DNA of 64,000 nucleotides from Streptomyces sp. SID12488 (lineage in GTDB: Bacteria; Actinomycetota; Actinomycetes; Streptomycetales; Streptomycetaceae), in contig NZ_JAAGLT010000025.1 in assembly GCF_010548275.1 (NCBI RefSeq), positions 86,599-150,598 of the forward strand, read 5' to 3'. Positions within the stretch are counted from its first letter, which is position 1. Each line of letters starts with the position of its first letter. A program made the translations under genes and the position numbers. Of the stretch, positions 9,416-17,746 are shown in pieces. The notes under the pieces are model-generated. The model ran no database searches. It saw nothing but the letters and a program-made list of their open reading frames with translations, and was not told the origin of the DNA.

Positions 9416-10774
9416 ATGCGATCAACAGGACGTACCGTCACCGCTGTTGTGGGCGCGGCACTACTCCTCGGAAGCGTGTCGACCCCGGCCGCCTCCAAGC
9501 CCGTACCACGGCACACCGACCGTGTGCTGGTCTTCTCCAAGACGGCCGCCTTCCGGCACGACTCGATCCCCGACGGCATCACGGCACTCAAGGAAATCGG
9601 CGCGAGCGTCGGCTTCCGGGTCGACGCGACGGAGGACGCGGCGGCGTTCACCTCGGCGAACCTCCGCCGGTACGCGGCCGTCGTATTCCTCTCGACGACC
9701 GGCGATGTCCTGACGAACCGTCAACAGGACTCGTTCGAAAGCTACATCCACCACGGCGGCGGCTATGTGGGCATCCACGCGGCGGCCGACACCGAGTACG
9801 ACTGGGCGTTCTACGGCGGCCTCGTCGGCGCCTACTTCCAGGGGCACCCGGCGATCCAACCGGCGCGGACGGTGGTGGAGGACCGCGCCCACCCGGCGAC
9901 CGCCACTCTGGGCGCGGACTGGAACCGTACCGACGAGTGGTATAACTACCGCTCCAATCCACGGAGTTCAGTGCACGTCCTGGCCTCCCTCGACGAGTCG
10001 TCCTACACCGGCGGCACGATGAACGGCGACCACCCGATCGCCTGGTGCCAGAACTACGAGGGCGGACGCTCCTTCTACACCGGCGTCGGCCACCTGTCGT
10101 CCGCGTACACCGAACCGGCGCTCCGGCAGCATCTGTTGGGCGGACTGCGCTGGGCCACCGGCAGGGCCCAGGCGGACTGCCGCCCGGAGAACGGTTATCA
10201 GCCGCTCTTCGACGGCACCTCGCAGGAAGGGTGGAATCAGGCGGGCCCCGGCACCTTCACCGTCTCCGACGACGGCACGCTGACGTCGTCCGGCGGCATG
10301 GGCCTGCTCTGGTACGTCGGCCGGAGCTTCGGCGCCTACTCGCTGAAGCTGGACTGGAAGGCCCGCGGCGACGACAACTCCGGTGTGTTCGTGGGCTTCC
10401 CGCCCTCGGACGACCCGTGGTCGGCGGTCGACAAGGGCTACGAGATCCAGATCGACGCGACCGACGCCCCCGACCGCACCACCGGGGCCGTGTACGGCTT
10501 CCGCTCCGCCGACCTGCGTAAGCGCGACCGGGCGCTGAATCCGCCCGGGGAGTGGAACACGTACGAGATCCGCGTGGAGGGCGAACGCCTCCGCGTCTGG
10601 CTCAACGGTGTGCGGATCAACGATTTCACCAACACCGATCCGGCCCGCAGCCTGCGGGACGGTCACATCGGCATCCAGAACCACGGAGCCGACGACCAGG
10701 TGTCCTTCCGCGACATCCGGATCAAGGAACTGCCCGCGAACGCGCCGGCGAGCCCGGCTGCCACGGGCGACTGA
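9416..10774 (+). CDS. Secreted ThuA domain plus DUF1080 (3-keto-disaccharide hydrolase-like) protein
   Basis: A 452-aa exported protein. The signal peptide is residues 1 to about 28. Residues about 35-245 are a ThuA-like class-I glutamine-amidotransferase fold (VLVFSKTAAFRHDSIPDG, GIHAAADTEYDW, WCQNYEGGRSFYTGVGH). Residues about 265-440 are DUF1080, a LamG-like beta sandwich called 3-keto-disaccharide hydrolase in the database (GWNQAGPG, DDNSGVFVGFP, GYEIQIDA, HIGIQNHG). ThuA proteins are linked to 3-keto-trehalose and sucrose metabolism. Together with the upstream dehydrogenase it suggests oxidation then cleavage of a disaccharide or glycoside outside the cell. Confidence 0.92.
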   Translation: MRSTGRTVTAVVGAALLLGSVSTPAASKPVPRHTDRVLVFSKTAAFRHDSIPDGITALKEIGASVGFRVDATEDAAAFTSANLRRYAAVVFLSTTGDVLTNRQQDSFESYIHHGGGYVGIHAAADTEYDWAFYGGLVGAYFQGHPAIQPARTVVEDRAHPATATLGADWNRTDEWYNYRSNPRSSVHVLASLDESSYTGGTMNGDHPIAWCQNYEGGRSFYTGVGHLSSAYTEPALRQHLLGGLRWATGRAQADCRPENGYQPLFDGTSQEGWNQAGPGTFTVSDDGTLTSSGGMGLLWYVGRSFGAYSLKLDWKARGDDNSGVFVGFPPSDDPWSAVDKGYEIQIDATDAPDRTTGAVYGFRSADLRKRDRALNPPGEWNTYEIRVEGERLRVWLNGVRINDFTNTDPARSLRDGHIGIQNHGADDQVSFRDIRIKELPANAPASPAATGD

Positions 10775-10853
10775 GCGGCGGCGGGCGGGGGACGCCGGAT
10801 CTCCGCCCGCCGCCTTCCCTCCCCTCTCGGCCTGCCGCCGGAGGGTGCGAACA

Positions 10854-10909
10854 CCGTGAACGACAAGCCCTGAACGACCAACCGTGAACGACAAGCCGTG
10901 AACGACAAG
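10854..10909. repeat. 14-bp tandem repeat, four units, just upstream of a ribosome site
   Basis: Four head-to-tail 14-bp units: units 1, 3 and 4 are CCGTGAACGACAAG and unit 2 is CCCTGAACGACCAA. The array ends directly on the AAGGAGG ribosome site of the gene starting at 10920. Each identical unit contains GTGAACGACAAG. Copy number would set leader length or spacing to any promoter upstream of it. Confidence 0.85.
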
Positions 10910-10919
10910 GAGGCTGCCC

Positions 10920-12281
10920 ATGTCCACGTCGTCGTCTCATCCTCGAACTCGTGTGGGGGTATGGCTGATCGGAGCCCGCGGCTCCGTCGCCACCACCGTC
11001 GTCGCGGGGTGCGCCGCCGTGACGGCGGGACTGCACCGCCCCATGGGCATGGTCACCGAGACACCCCCGTTCACGGACTGCGACCTCCCACCCCTGTCCG
11101 CGCTCGTCTTCGGCGGCCACGACACCGTGGACTGCCCGCTGCCCAAACGCGCCGAGGCACTGACGGCGGCAGCCGTCCTGCCGTACGGCCTCACGTCGGC
11201 CATCGCCTCCGAACTGGCCGCCGCGGACCGGGAGATCAGGCCCGGCGGCCCCGCCCCGGGCGACACCACCCGAACCCCGGACGACCTGGTGACGGCCTTC
11301 GCCGCGGACATCCAGGACTTCGTACGACGCCACGACCTGGCCCGAGCCGTGGTGGTGAACGTCGCCTCCACGGAGCCCGCCCCGACCGGCACCGCCCTCC
11401 CGCCGAGCTCGCTGTACGCGGCGGCTGCCCTCCGTACCGGCTGCCCGTACGTCAACTTCACACCGTCGACAGGGCTGCACCACCCGGCGCTCGCCCACGC
11501 TGCGGCGACCAGCGGGCTGCCCTACGCGGGCCGCGACGGCAAAACAGGTCAGACGCTGCTCAGGTCGGTCCTCGGCCCGATGTTCACGCAACGGGCACTG
11601 GAGGTCCGCGCGTGGTCGGGCACCAACCTCCTCGGCGGGGGAGACGGCGCGTCCCTCGCCGACCCCTCCGCGGCGGCGGCGAAGAACGCGGGCAAGGAAC
11701 GCGTCCTCACCGACACCCTCGGCACGACACCGGAGGGCGTGGTCCACATCGATGACGTCCCGTCCCTCGGCGACTGGAAAACCGCGTGGGACCACATCGC
11801 CTTCGACGGCTTCCTCGGCACCCGGATGATCCTCCAGACCACCTGGCAGGGCTGCGACTCGGCCCTGGCGGCACCCCTGATCCTCGACCTGGCCCGACTC
11901 ACCGCCCGCGCCCACGAGACTGGCCTCTCGGGCCCCTTGAGCGAACTCGGCTTCTACTTCAAGGACCCGATGGGCGACGGCCCGCCGGGACTGGCGGAGC
12001 AGTACGCGGAACTGGTGCGGTTCGCGGCGCGGCTACGGGGCGGGGGAGGGGCGGCGGCTCCGGCTGGGCCGGCGGGACCAGCGGAACCGGCGGGACCAGC
12101 GGGAGCGACAGGACCGGCGGGGCCTGCTGCACCCGCGCAACCGGCGGCACCGGCGGACAAGAAGTCGCCGGGACCAGCGGGCAAGGAGCCCGGCCGGGAA
12201 GCGGGCACCGGGACAGAGGGCAGCCGTCGGAGCGGGCCTCTGGGCGGGCCACCTGCTGTCGGCGAGGGAGAACGCCGATGA
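10920..12281 (+). CDS. Inositol-3-phosphate synthase family protein (ebo operon)
   Basis: A 453-aa myo-inositol-1-phosphate synthase family protein. The NAD-binding motif GVWLIGARGSVATTVVAG is near the N-terminus and the NLLGGGDGASLADPSAA block (family NxLGNxDGxxL) is about two thirds along. The family converts glucose-6-phosphate to inositol-3-phosphate, but members in ebo-type loci are divergent and the substrate is unproven. The last 75 or so residues are a Pro-Ala-Gly repeat tail unlike the family. ATG 10920 has AAGGAGG six bases upstream. The 3' end overlaps the next gene by ATGA. Confidence 0.88.
   Translation: MSTSSSHPRTRVGVWLIGARGSVATTVVAGCAAVTAGLHRPMGMVTETPPFTDCDLPPLSALVFGGHDTVDCPLPKRAEALTAAAVLPYGLTSAIASELAAADREIRPGGPAPGDTTRTPDDLVTAFAADIQDFVRRHDLARAVVVNVASTEPAPTGTALPPSSLYAAAALRTGCPYVNFTPSTGLHHPALAHAAATSGLPYAGRDGKTGQTLLRSVLGPMFTQRALEVRAWSGTNLLGGGDGASLADPSAAAAKNAGKERVLTDTLGTTPEGVVHIDDVPSLGDWKTAWDHIAFDGFLGTRMILQTTWQGCDSALAAPLILDLARLTARAHETGLSGPLSELGFYFKDPMGDGPPGLAEQYAELVRFAARLRGGGGAAAPAGPAGPAEPAGPAGATGPAGPAAPAQPAAPADKKSPGPAGKEPGREAGTGTEGSRRSGPLGGPPAVGEGERR
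12055..12185. repeat. Degenerate GC-rich tandem repeat encoding a PAG-rich tail
   Basis: Iterations of units such as ACCGGCGGGACCAGCGG encode PAGPAGPAEPAG-type sequence at the 3' end of the inositol-phosphate-synthase-like gene. It lies where the homologous domain ends and before the next gene. It could be an expanded linker or the scar of a deletion in the operon. Confidence 0.65.
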
Positions 12282-13411
12282 GCACGCCGGCCGACCCACG
12301 GGCCCGAGGTGGTGCACGGGACCGGAGCAACCGGGGACGCGCCCGGTCGAAGACGCCGCGCGACATCACCACCCCCCTCCGCTTCGGCTACGGAACCAAC
12401 GGCCTCACCGACCTCCGCCTCGACGACGCCCTCGGCCTGCTGGCAGGCCTTGGCTACGACGGTGTCGGCCTGACCCTCGACCACATGCATCTCGACCCGC
12501 TCGCCCCCGACCTCCCCGCCCGCACCCGACTGATCGCCCGCCGCTTGAACACCCTCGGTCTCGGCGTCACCGTGGAAACCGGCGCCCGCTATGTACTCGA
12601 CCCGCGCCGCAAACACGGCCCGTCTCTCCTCGACCCCGACCCGGACGACCGCGCACGACGTGTCGACCTCCTGCTCAGGGCGGTACGAGTCGCCGCGGAC
12701 CTGGGCGCCCACGCCGTGCACTGCTTCAGCGGCATCACCCCCGCCGACACGGATCCGGACACGGCCTGGCACCGCCTGACCGAAGCCCTCGCCCCGGTCC
12801 TGGTCGCGGCCACCGCTGCCGGCGTCCCGCTCGCCGTCGAACCCGAACCCGGCCATCTCCTCGCCACCATCGCCGACTTCCACCACCTCCGGCACGCACT
12901 CGACGACCCCGGAGCCCTCGGACTCACCCTCGACCTCGGTCACTGTCAGTGCCTCGAACCACTCCCTCCCGCCGACTGCGTCCGCGCCGCCGCGCCCTGG
13001 CTGCGTCACGTCCAGATCGAGGACATGCGCCGCGGGATCCACGAACATCTCCCCTTCGGCGACGGGGAGATCGACTTCCCGCCCGTGCTCGCCGCGCTGG
13101 CCGCCACCGGCTATCAGGGTCTGACCGTCGTGGAACTGCCCCGCCACTCCCACGCGGGCCCCCACCACGCCGAACACTCCCTCCGCTTCCTCCACGATGC
13201 GGTCCGGGCCACCCCGGCCTCTTCCGTCGGCTCCTCCGATGCCGTAGCGCCGACCGCCAGGGCACCCCGGTCCGCCAAAGCCCCGCAGACCACCCCTCCG
13301 CATGCCGTCACCTCGATCACCGCAACCGCGACGGCCGCTTCCGCCACCTCCTTCACCACTCCGCCGCCCATGTACCCCGAAGCCACCCCCGCCGAAGGGA
13401 GCACCCCATGA
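12278..13411 (+). CDS. Sugar phosphate isomerase/epimerase TIM barrel in ebo operon
   Basis: A 377-aa xylose-isomerase-like TIM barrel. Key segments are LRFGYGTNGLTDLRLDDAL, LGYDGVGLTLDHMHLDP, VPLAVEPEPGHLL (metal-ligand Glu strand), LGLTLDLGHCQCLEP and LRHVQIEDMRRGIHEHLPFGDGEIDF, a typical metal site set. The first 35 residues are basic and divergent, and the last 60 are an Ala/Thr/Pro tail, so the conserved core is about 280 aa. It overlaps its neighbours by ATGA at both ends, implying strict co-translation in the ebo-type operon. The reaction is unknown. Confidence 0.88.
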   Translation: MSTPADPRARGGARDRSNRGRARSKTPRDITTPLRFGYGTNGLTDLRLDDALGLLAGLGYDGVGLTLDHMHLDPLAPDLPARTRLIARRLNTLGLGVTVETGARYVLDPRRKHGPSLLDPDPDDRARRVDLLLRAVRVAADLGAHAVHCFSGITPADTDPDTAWHRLTEALAPVLVAATAAGVPLAVEPEPGHLLATIADFHHLRHALDDPGALGLTLDLGHCQCLEPLPPADCVRAAAPWLRHVQIEDMRRGIHEHLPFGDGEIDFPPVLAALAATGYQGLTVVELPRHSHAGPHHAEHSLRFLHDAVRATPASSVGSSDAVAPTARAPRSAKAPQTTPPHAVTSITATATAASATSFTTPPPMYPEATPAEGSTP

Positions 13412-14076
13412 CCCGGCCCCACCCCGTCCCGGGCACCCCGGCGGCCGACATCCCCCTCTCCCGTACCCCGCTGGACGTCCTCCGCGCCCAGGTCACCGCC
13501 TGCCTCGGCGAAGCCGCCCGCAGCTGGCTCGCCCTCGCCCTGGACGAGGCAGCCGCCCGCTCAGGAGCCCACGGACCCATCTCCGTCTGGGAGTTGCGCC
13601 TCGCCGAAGCCGGCCGCCGCTGCGGCACCGACCACGCGGACGCCGTACGCGTCCTGATCCTGCACGCCGCCCATGCCGGCCCGGACGCCCTCACCCGTGT
13701 CTACCGGCAGGGCACCGCCGCCGAACGCCGAGCCGTCCTGCACGCCCTGCCCCACCTGGTCGCCGGCCCCGACGCCCTTCCACTGGTGGAGGACGCCCTG
13801 CGCACCAACGACACCAGCCTCGTCGCCGCGGCCGTCGGCCCGTACGCCGCCCGTCACCTGGACGCCCACAACTGGCGCCACGCCGTGCTGAAGTGCCTGT
13901 TCACCGGAGTGCCCGTCGACGAGGTGGCCGACCTCCGCCACCGGGCCCGGGCCGACACGGAACTCGCCCGCATGCTCGACGACTACGCCGCCGAACGAGC
14001 CGCCGCCGGCCGCCCCGTCCCCGAGGACCTCTACCGCGTCCTGGCCCTGACGGCGACCGAAGCGAAGGAGTCCTGA
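13408..14076 (+). CDS. eboA: EboA domain-containing protein
   Basis: A 222-aa soluble, helix-rich protein of the EboA family. Recognisable segments are LDVLRAQVTACLGEAARSWLALALDEAA, then short helical repeats (LIRVYRQGTAAERRAVLHALPHL-like; FTGVPVDEVADL). EboA is defined by its presence in the ebo operons of cyanobacteria, bacteria and eustigmatophyte plastids. In Nostoc the operon is needed to move scytonemin precursors out of the cytoplasm; the biochemical role of EboA is unknown. The ATG at 13408 overlaps the previous stop (ATGA) and the TGA overlaps the next ATG (TGATG). Confidence 0.85.
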   Translation: MTRPHPVPGTPAADIPLSRTPLDVLRAQVTACLGEAARSWLALALDEAAARSGAHGPISVWELRLAEAGRRCGTDHADAVRVLILHAAHAGPDALTRVYRQGTAAERRAVLHALPHLVAGPDALPLVEDALRTNDTSLVAAAVGPYAARHLDAHNWRHAVLKCLFTGVPVDEVADLRHRARADTELARMLDDYAAERAAAGRPVPEDLYRVLALTATEAKES

Positions 14077-14924
14077 TGCGCATCTTCGACCCCCACATCC
14101 ACATGACGTCACGGACCACCGACGACTACCAGGCCATGTACACCGCAGGGGTCCGTGCCGTCGTCGAACCCTCCTTCTGGCTCGGCCAGCCCCGCACCTC
14201 GCCCGCCTCCTTCTTCGACTACTTCGACTCCCTCCTCGGCTGGGAACCCTTCCGCGCCGCGCAGTACGGCATCGCCCACCACTGCACGATCGCCCTCAAC
14301 CCCAAGGAGGCGAACGACCCCCGTTGCGTCCCCGTCCTCGACGAACTGCCCAGGTATCTCGCCAAGGACCGCGTCGTCGCCGTCGGTGAGATCGGCTACG
14401 ACTCGATGACCCCCGCCGAGGACACGGCCTTCGCCGCCCAGCTCCAGCTCGCCGCCGACCACGGTCTGCCCGCGCTCGTCCACACCCCGCACCGGGACAA
14501 GCTCGCCGGCCTCCGCCGCACCCTCGACGTCGTACGGGAGTCGGCCCTGCCACCGGCGCGGGTCCTGGTCGACCATCTCAACGAGACCACCGTCAAGGAG
14601 GCCAAGGACAGCGGCTGCTGGCTCGGCTTCTCGGTCTATCCGGAGACCAAGATGGACGAGGAACGAATGGTCGCGATCCTCCGCGGCCACGGCCTTGATC
14701 AGGTGCTGGTCAACTCCGCGGCCGACTGGGGCAGAAGCGATCCCCTCAAGACCCGCAAGGTCGGCGACCTGATGCTGGCGGAGGGTTTCACCGAGGACGA
14801 CGTCGACCGCGTCCTGTGGCGCAACCCGGTTGCCTTCTACGGGCTCAGCGGCCGGCTGGACCTCGACGTCGACGCGACCGACGCCACCCACGAGGGCAAC
14901 TCCGTCCTGCGCGGCGGGGAGTGA
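14076..14924 (+). CDS. eboB: TatD-family metal-dependent hydrolase (EboB-like)
   Basis: A 282-aa amidohydrolase-fold protein of the TatD type. It opens with the HxH motif (FDPHIHMTSR), has the metal-bridging Glu in VAVGEIGYDSM, a His in LVHTPHRDK and in LVDHLNE, and the late Asp in VNSAADWGRSD. TatD proteins are nucleases or hydrolases, and in ebo operons this gene is called EboB. The start at ATG 14076 shares a base with the eboA stop. Substrate unknown; operon context suggests a role in processing the trafficked metabolite. Confidence 0.87.
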   Translation: MRIFDPHIHMTSRTTDDYQAMYTAGVRAVVEPSFWLGQPRTSPASFFDYFDSLLGWEPFRAAQYGIAHHCTIALNPKEANDPRCVPVLDELPRYLAKDRVVAVGEIGYDSMTPAEDTAFAAQLQLAADHGLPALVHTPHRDKLAGLRRTLDVVRESALPPARVLVDHLNETTVKEAKDSGCWLGFSVYPETKMDEERMVAILRGHGLDQVLVNSAADWGRSDPLKTRKVGDLMLAEGFTEDDVDRVLWRNPVAFYGLSGRLDLDVDATDATHEGNSVLRGGE

Positions 14925-14927
14925 CCG

Positions 14928-16097
14928 ATGCGCTTCCGCCACCCCGACGGCTCCACCGTCCACCTCGCCTACTGCACCAACGTCCACCCCGCCGAAACCC
15001 TCGACGGTGTCCTCGCCCAACTCCGCGACCACTGCGAACCCGTACGCCGACGCCTCGGCCGTGACCGGCTGGGCATCGGACTGTGGCTGGCCAGAGACGC
15101 CGCACACGCCCTGGTCACCGACCCCTCCGCCCTGCGCGGCCTGCGCACCGAACTCGACCGGCGCGGCCTCGAAGTCGTCACCCTCAACGGCTTCCCCTAC
15201 GAGGGTTTCGGCGCCGAGAAGGTCAAGTACCGCGTCTACAAGCCGGACTGGGCCGACCCCGAGCGCCTCGCCCACACCACCGACCTGGCCCGGGTCCTCG
15301 CCGGTCTTCTCCCCGACGACGTCACCGAAGGCAGCGTCTCCACCCTGCCGATCGCCTGGCGCACCGCCCACGACACCGAGCGCGCGGCCACTGCCCTGAC
15401 CGCCCTGGGCACTCTCGCGGAGCGCCTCGACGCCCTCGCCGAACTCACCGGCCGCTCCATCCGCGTCGGACTGGAACCGGAACCCGGCTGCACCGTCGAG
15501 ACCACCGCCGACACCATCGCCCCGCTCACCGCGATCGGCCACCACCGCATCGGCGTCTGCGTCGACACCTGCCACCTCGCCACCTCCTTCGAAGATCCGC
15601 ACACCGCCCTGGACGCGCTCACGCGGGCCCGCGTTCCTGTCGTCAAGTCCCAGCTCTCCGCCGCCCTGCACGCCGAACACCCCCACCTCCCCGAAGTCCG
15701 CGAAGCACTCGCCGCCTTCGACGAACCCCGCTTCCTGCACCAGACCCGCACGGCCACCGCCGCCGGACTGCGTGGCACGGACGACCTCGGCGAAGCCCTC
15801 CACAGCGACGCCCTGCCCGACGCCTGCCCATGGCGCGCCCACTTCCACGTCCCGCTCCACGCGGCCCCCGCCGCACCTCTCGCCTCCACGCTCCCCGTAC
15901 TCAAGTCCGCGCTGACCCGCCTCGTCGGCGGCCCGCACCCCCTCACCCGGCATCTGGAGGTCGAGACCTACACCTGGCAGGCACTCCCACCCGAGCTGCG
16001 GCCCCGCACCCGCGCCCAGCTCGCCGACGGCATCGCCGCCGAACTCACCCTCGCCCGCGACCTGTTGAGCGACCTGGGCCTGAAGGAGCTGCCATGA
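14928..16097 (+). CDS. eboE: Metabolite traffic protein EboE
   Basis: A 389-aa TIM-barrel protein matching the EboE family: N-terminus HLAYCTNVHPAETLDGVLAQ, then GLEVVTLNGFPYEGFGAEKVKYRVYKPDW, VGLEPEPGCTVETT (metal-ligand Glu), GVCVDTCHLA, and HFHVPLH near the C-terminus. It belongs to the xylose-isomerase superfamily, but a reaction has not been shown. It starts 3 bp after eboB and overlaps the following relic gene by ATGA. It is the last intact gene of the operon. Confidence 0.87.
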   Translation: MRFRHPDGSTVHLAYCTNVHPAETLDGVLAQLRDHCEPVRRRLGRDRLGIGLWLARDAAHALVTDPSALRGLRTELDRRGLEVVTLNGFPYEGFGAEKVKYRVYKPDWADPERLAHTTDLARVLAGLLPDDVTEGSVSTLPIAWRTAHDTERAATALTALGTLAERLDALAELTGRSIRVGLEPEPGCTVETTADTIAPLTAIGHHRIGVCVDTCHLATSFEDPHTALDALTRARVPVVKSQLSAALHAEHPHLPEVREALAAFDEPRFLHQTRTATAAGLRGTDDLGEALHSDALPDACPWRAHFHVPLHAAPAAPLASTLPVLKSALTRLVGGPHPLTRHLEVETYTWQALPPELRPRTRAQLADGIAAELTLARDLLSDLGLKELP

Positions 16098-16569
16098 GCC
16101 CCCGCCCCGCAGGCGAAGCCGGCGTGGAACAACTCCTCGACGACGAGGGCAGGAAGACCCACCGCCTCGAGACCATCCGCGCTCCGGCGAACTCGGCGCC
16201 GTGGCGGAGCCGGACGCCTGGTTCACGTACTACTGCTGGCTCGACGACGCACACGCACCCGACTTCGCACAGCTCGTCGAGATCCACCGCAGACCCGGAT
16301 ACGACCCGGTCGAACTCTTCATGGATCCGCACGACCCGTTGGTCAAGGTCAAGGCGGCCACCGTGCCGGCCCGCAAGAAGCTCGCCCTGCGTTACCGCAT
16401 GGCGGTCGTCCCCCAGGATCCCTCGCCTGTTCGCGGCAGCCACGGCCGCCCTCCGGCGAGCGACGACGACGGTCCGCTCCTCATCTGCTCCACCCCCCGT
16501 GCCGTCGACGGCCGCATCGCGGCCACCGATGTGAAGTCGCTCCTTCTCCAACTGACCGGTCACTCCTGA
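16094..16569 (+). pseudogene. EboF-like nucleotide pyrophosphatase/phosphodiesterase relic (internal deletion plus frameshift)
   Basis: The ATG overlaps the eboE stop (ATGA) and begins MSPRP, as I recall of full-length homologues of about 450 aa. It then jumps straight to a C-terminal stretch (GVEQLLDDEGRKTHRL), missing about 300 residues including all catalytic metal ligands. After CTCGA an extra GA near 16170 shifts the frame. Removing it would restore LDHPRSGELGAVAEPDAWF and the rest of the alkaline-phosphatase-family C-terminus (FTYYCWLDDAHAPDFAQLVEIHR and on to 16569). As it stands it cannot make an active phosphodiesterase. The missing part is inferred from memory of homologues. Confidence 0.75.
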
Positions 16570-16626
16570 CTGGTCACAAGTGAAGCACTCACCACTGACA
16601 ACGCCTTCCCCATCGAGGAGTTCCAC

Positions 16627-17685
16627 ATGACCCGCACACCCCGCCCGACCGGCAGCAGCAAGGCGCACGACCCCGAACTCGCCCACCGCCTCAGCCGAAG
16701 AGGCATGCTCGGCGTGGCCGCCGGAGCCACCGCCGCCGCTCTCCTCGGCGCCGCCTCCCCGGCCACGGCGGCCACCTCCGCACAGACCGCCACCGCGGGC
16801 CGGGGCCGTCCCGTCCTGCCGCCCGGCCGGCTCGGCATCCAGCTGTACAGCCTGCGCGACAAGGTCTCCACGCTGGGCTTCGCCCCCGTGTTCGCCGAGC
16901 TGAAGAAATACGGCTACGACGAGGTCGAGTTCGCCGGATACACCCAGGGCTCCGCGGGCCCCATCACCCTCGCCCAGCTCAAGCGACTGGCGCGCGATCA
17001 CGGCCTCAACCCGATCGGCAGCCACGTCGGCTACTACGCCGACGACCCGAACGCGTACACCTTCGCGCAGAACCTCGACAAGGTCCTCGACGACGCCCAG
17101 GCCCTCGGTCTCAAGCACATCGGCACCGCCTCCGGCCCGTTCCGCTACGGCTCCACCGTCGACGCCTGGAAGCGGGCAGCGGAGGAGTTCAACACGTACG
17201 GCGCGGCGGCCAGGGCACGCGGCATGAAGTTCTACCAGCACAACCACTCCGAGGAGTTCTCCTTCGCCACCGACAACCCGAAGGTCCGGCTCTACGACGT
17301 GCTGCTCGCCGAGACCGACCCCAAGCTCGTGTACCTGGAGATGGACATCTTCTGGGCGTACTCGGGCCAGTTCCGCTTCTCGAAGCGGCCCGACGGCACA
17401 CCGGCGCCCTTCGAGCCCCTCGACTACGTCCTCAGGCAGCCCGACCGCTACCCGCTCTTCCATGTCAAGGACGGCGTGAGCGACCCGGGCAACCAGTACG
17501 GCTACCGCATGACCGACGTCGGTGACGGCGACATCGACTACCAGCGGTTCATCTCCGGCGTCACCCGACTGCACGGCCACCGCCTCGCCCACCACTGGCA
17601 GGCCGAGCACGACAACCCGGCCGAGTCCTTCACCTTCGCGCGCCGCTCCAGCGAGCACCTCCACTCACTGCGCGAGAAGTGCTGA
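16627..17685 (+). CDS. Tat-exported sugar phosphate isomerase/epimerase family protein
   Basis: A 352-aa xylose-isomerase-like TIM barrel with a clear twin-arginine signal: LSRRGML at residues 22-28, a hydrophobic run and ATA-like cleavage near residue 50. The mature part has LGIQLYSLRDKV, YGYDEVEFAGY, MKFYQHNHSEEF (metal strand), VYLEMDIFWAYSG and FHVKDGV. ATG 16627 has GAGGAG upstream. Exported members often accompany Gfo/Idh/MocA or ThuA genes, as in the cluster upstream, so it may act on the same oxidised sugar outside the cell. It is not an ebo gene by domain. Confidence 0.9.
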   Translation: MTRTPRPTGSSKAHDPELAHRLSRRGMLGVAAGATAAALLGAASPATAATSAQTATAGRGRPVLPPGRLGIQLYSLRDKVSTLGFAPVFAELKKYGYDEVEFAGYTQGSAGPITLAQLKRLARDHGLNPIGSHVGYYADDPNAYTFAQNLDKVLDDAQALGLKHIGTASGPFRYGSTVDAWKRAAEEFNTYGAAARARGMKFYQHNHSEEFSFATDNPKVRLYDVLLAETDPKLVYLEMDIFWAYSGQFRFSKRPDGTPAPFEPLDYVLRQPDRYPLFHVKDGVSDPGNQYGYRMTDVGDGDIDYQRFISGVTRLHGHRLAHHWQAEHDNPAESFTFARRSSEHLHSLREKC

Positions 17686-17699
17686 CGGCCCGCGTATAT

Positions 17700-17746
17700 G
17701 TGAGGAGGCCCTCCCGGAACGGCGAATCCCGGGAGGGCCTCCTCAC
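17700..17746 (+). terminator. Perfect 18-bp inverted repeat, terminator-like
   Basis: GTGAGGAGGCCCTCCCGG (17700-17717) and its exact reverse complement (17729-17746) flank an 11-nt loop, starting 15 bp after the isomerase stop. The stem is very stable, and no T-run follows. It would stop transcription from the left and also insulates the minus-strand relic that ends at its right edge. Confidence 0.8.

Noticed and set aside
10854..10909. CRISPR-like array
   Set aside because: The 14-bp units are contiguous with no unique spacers, and no cas genes are present in the window.
14109..16226. Long open frame on the minus strand opposite eboB-eboE
   Set aside because: Composition-driven antisense frame of GC-rich DNA: low-complexity Gly/Val/Glu sequence, no known domain, and it crosses several well-supported plus-strand genes.
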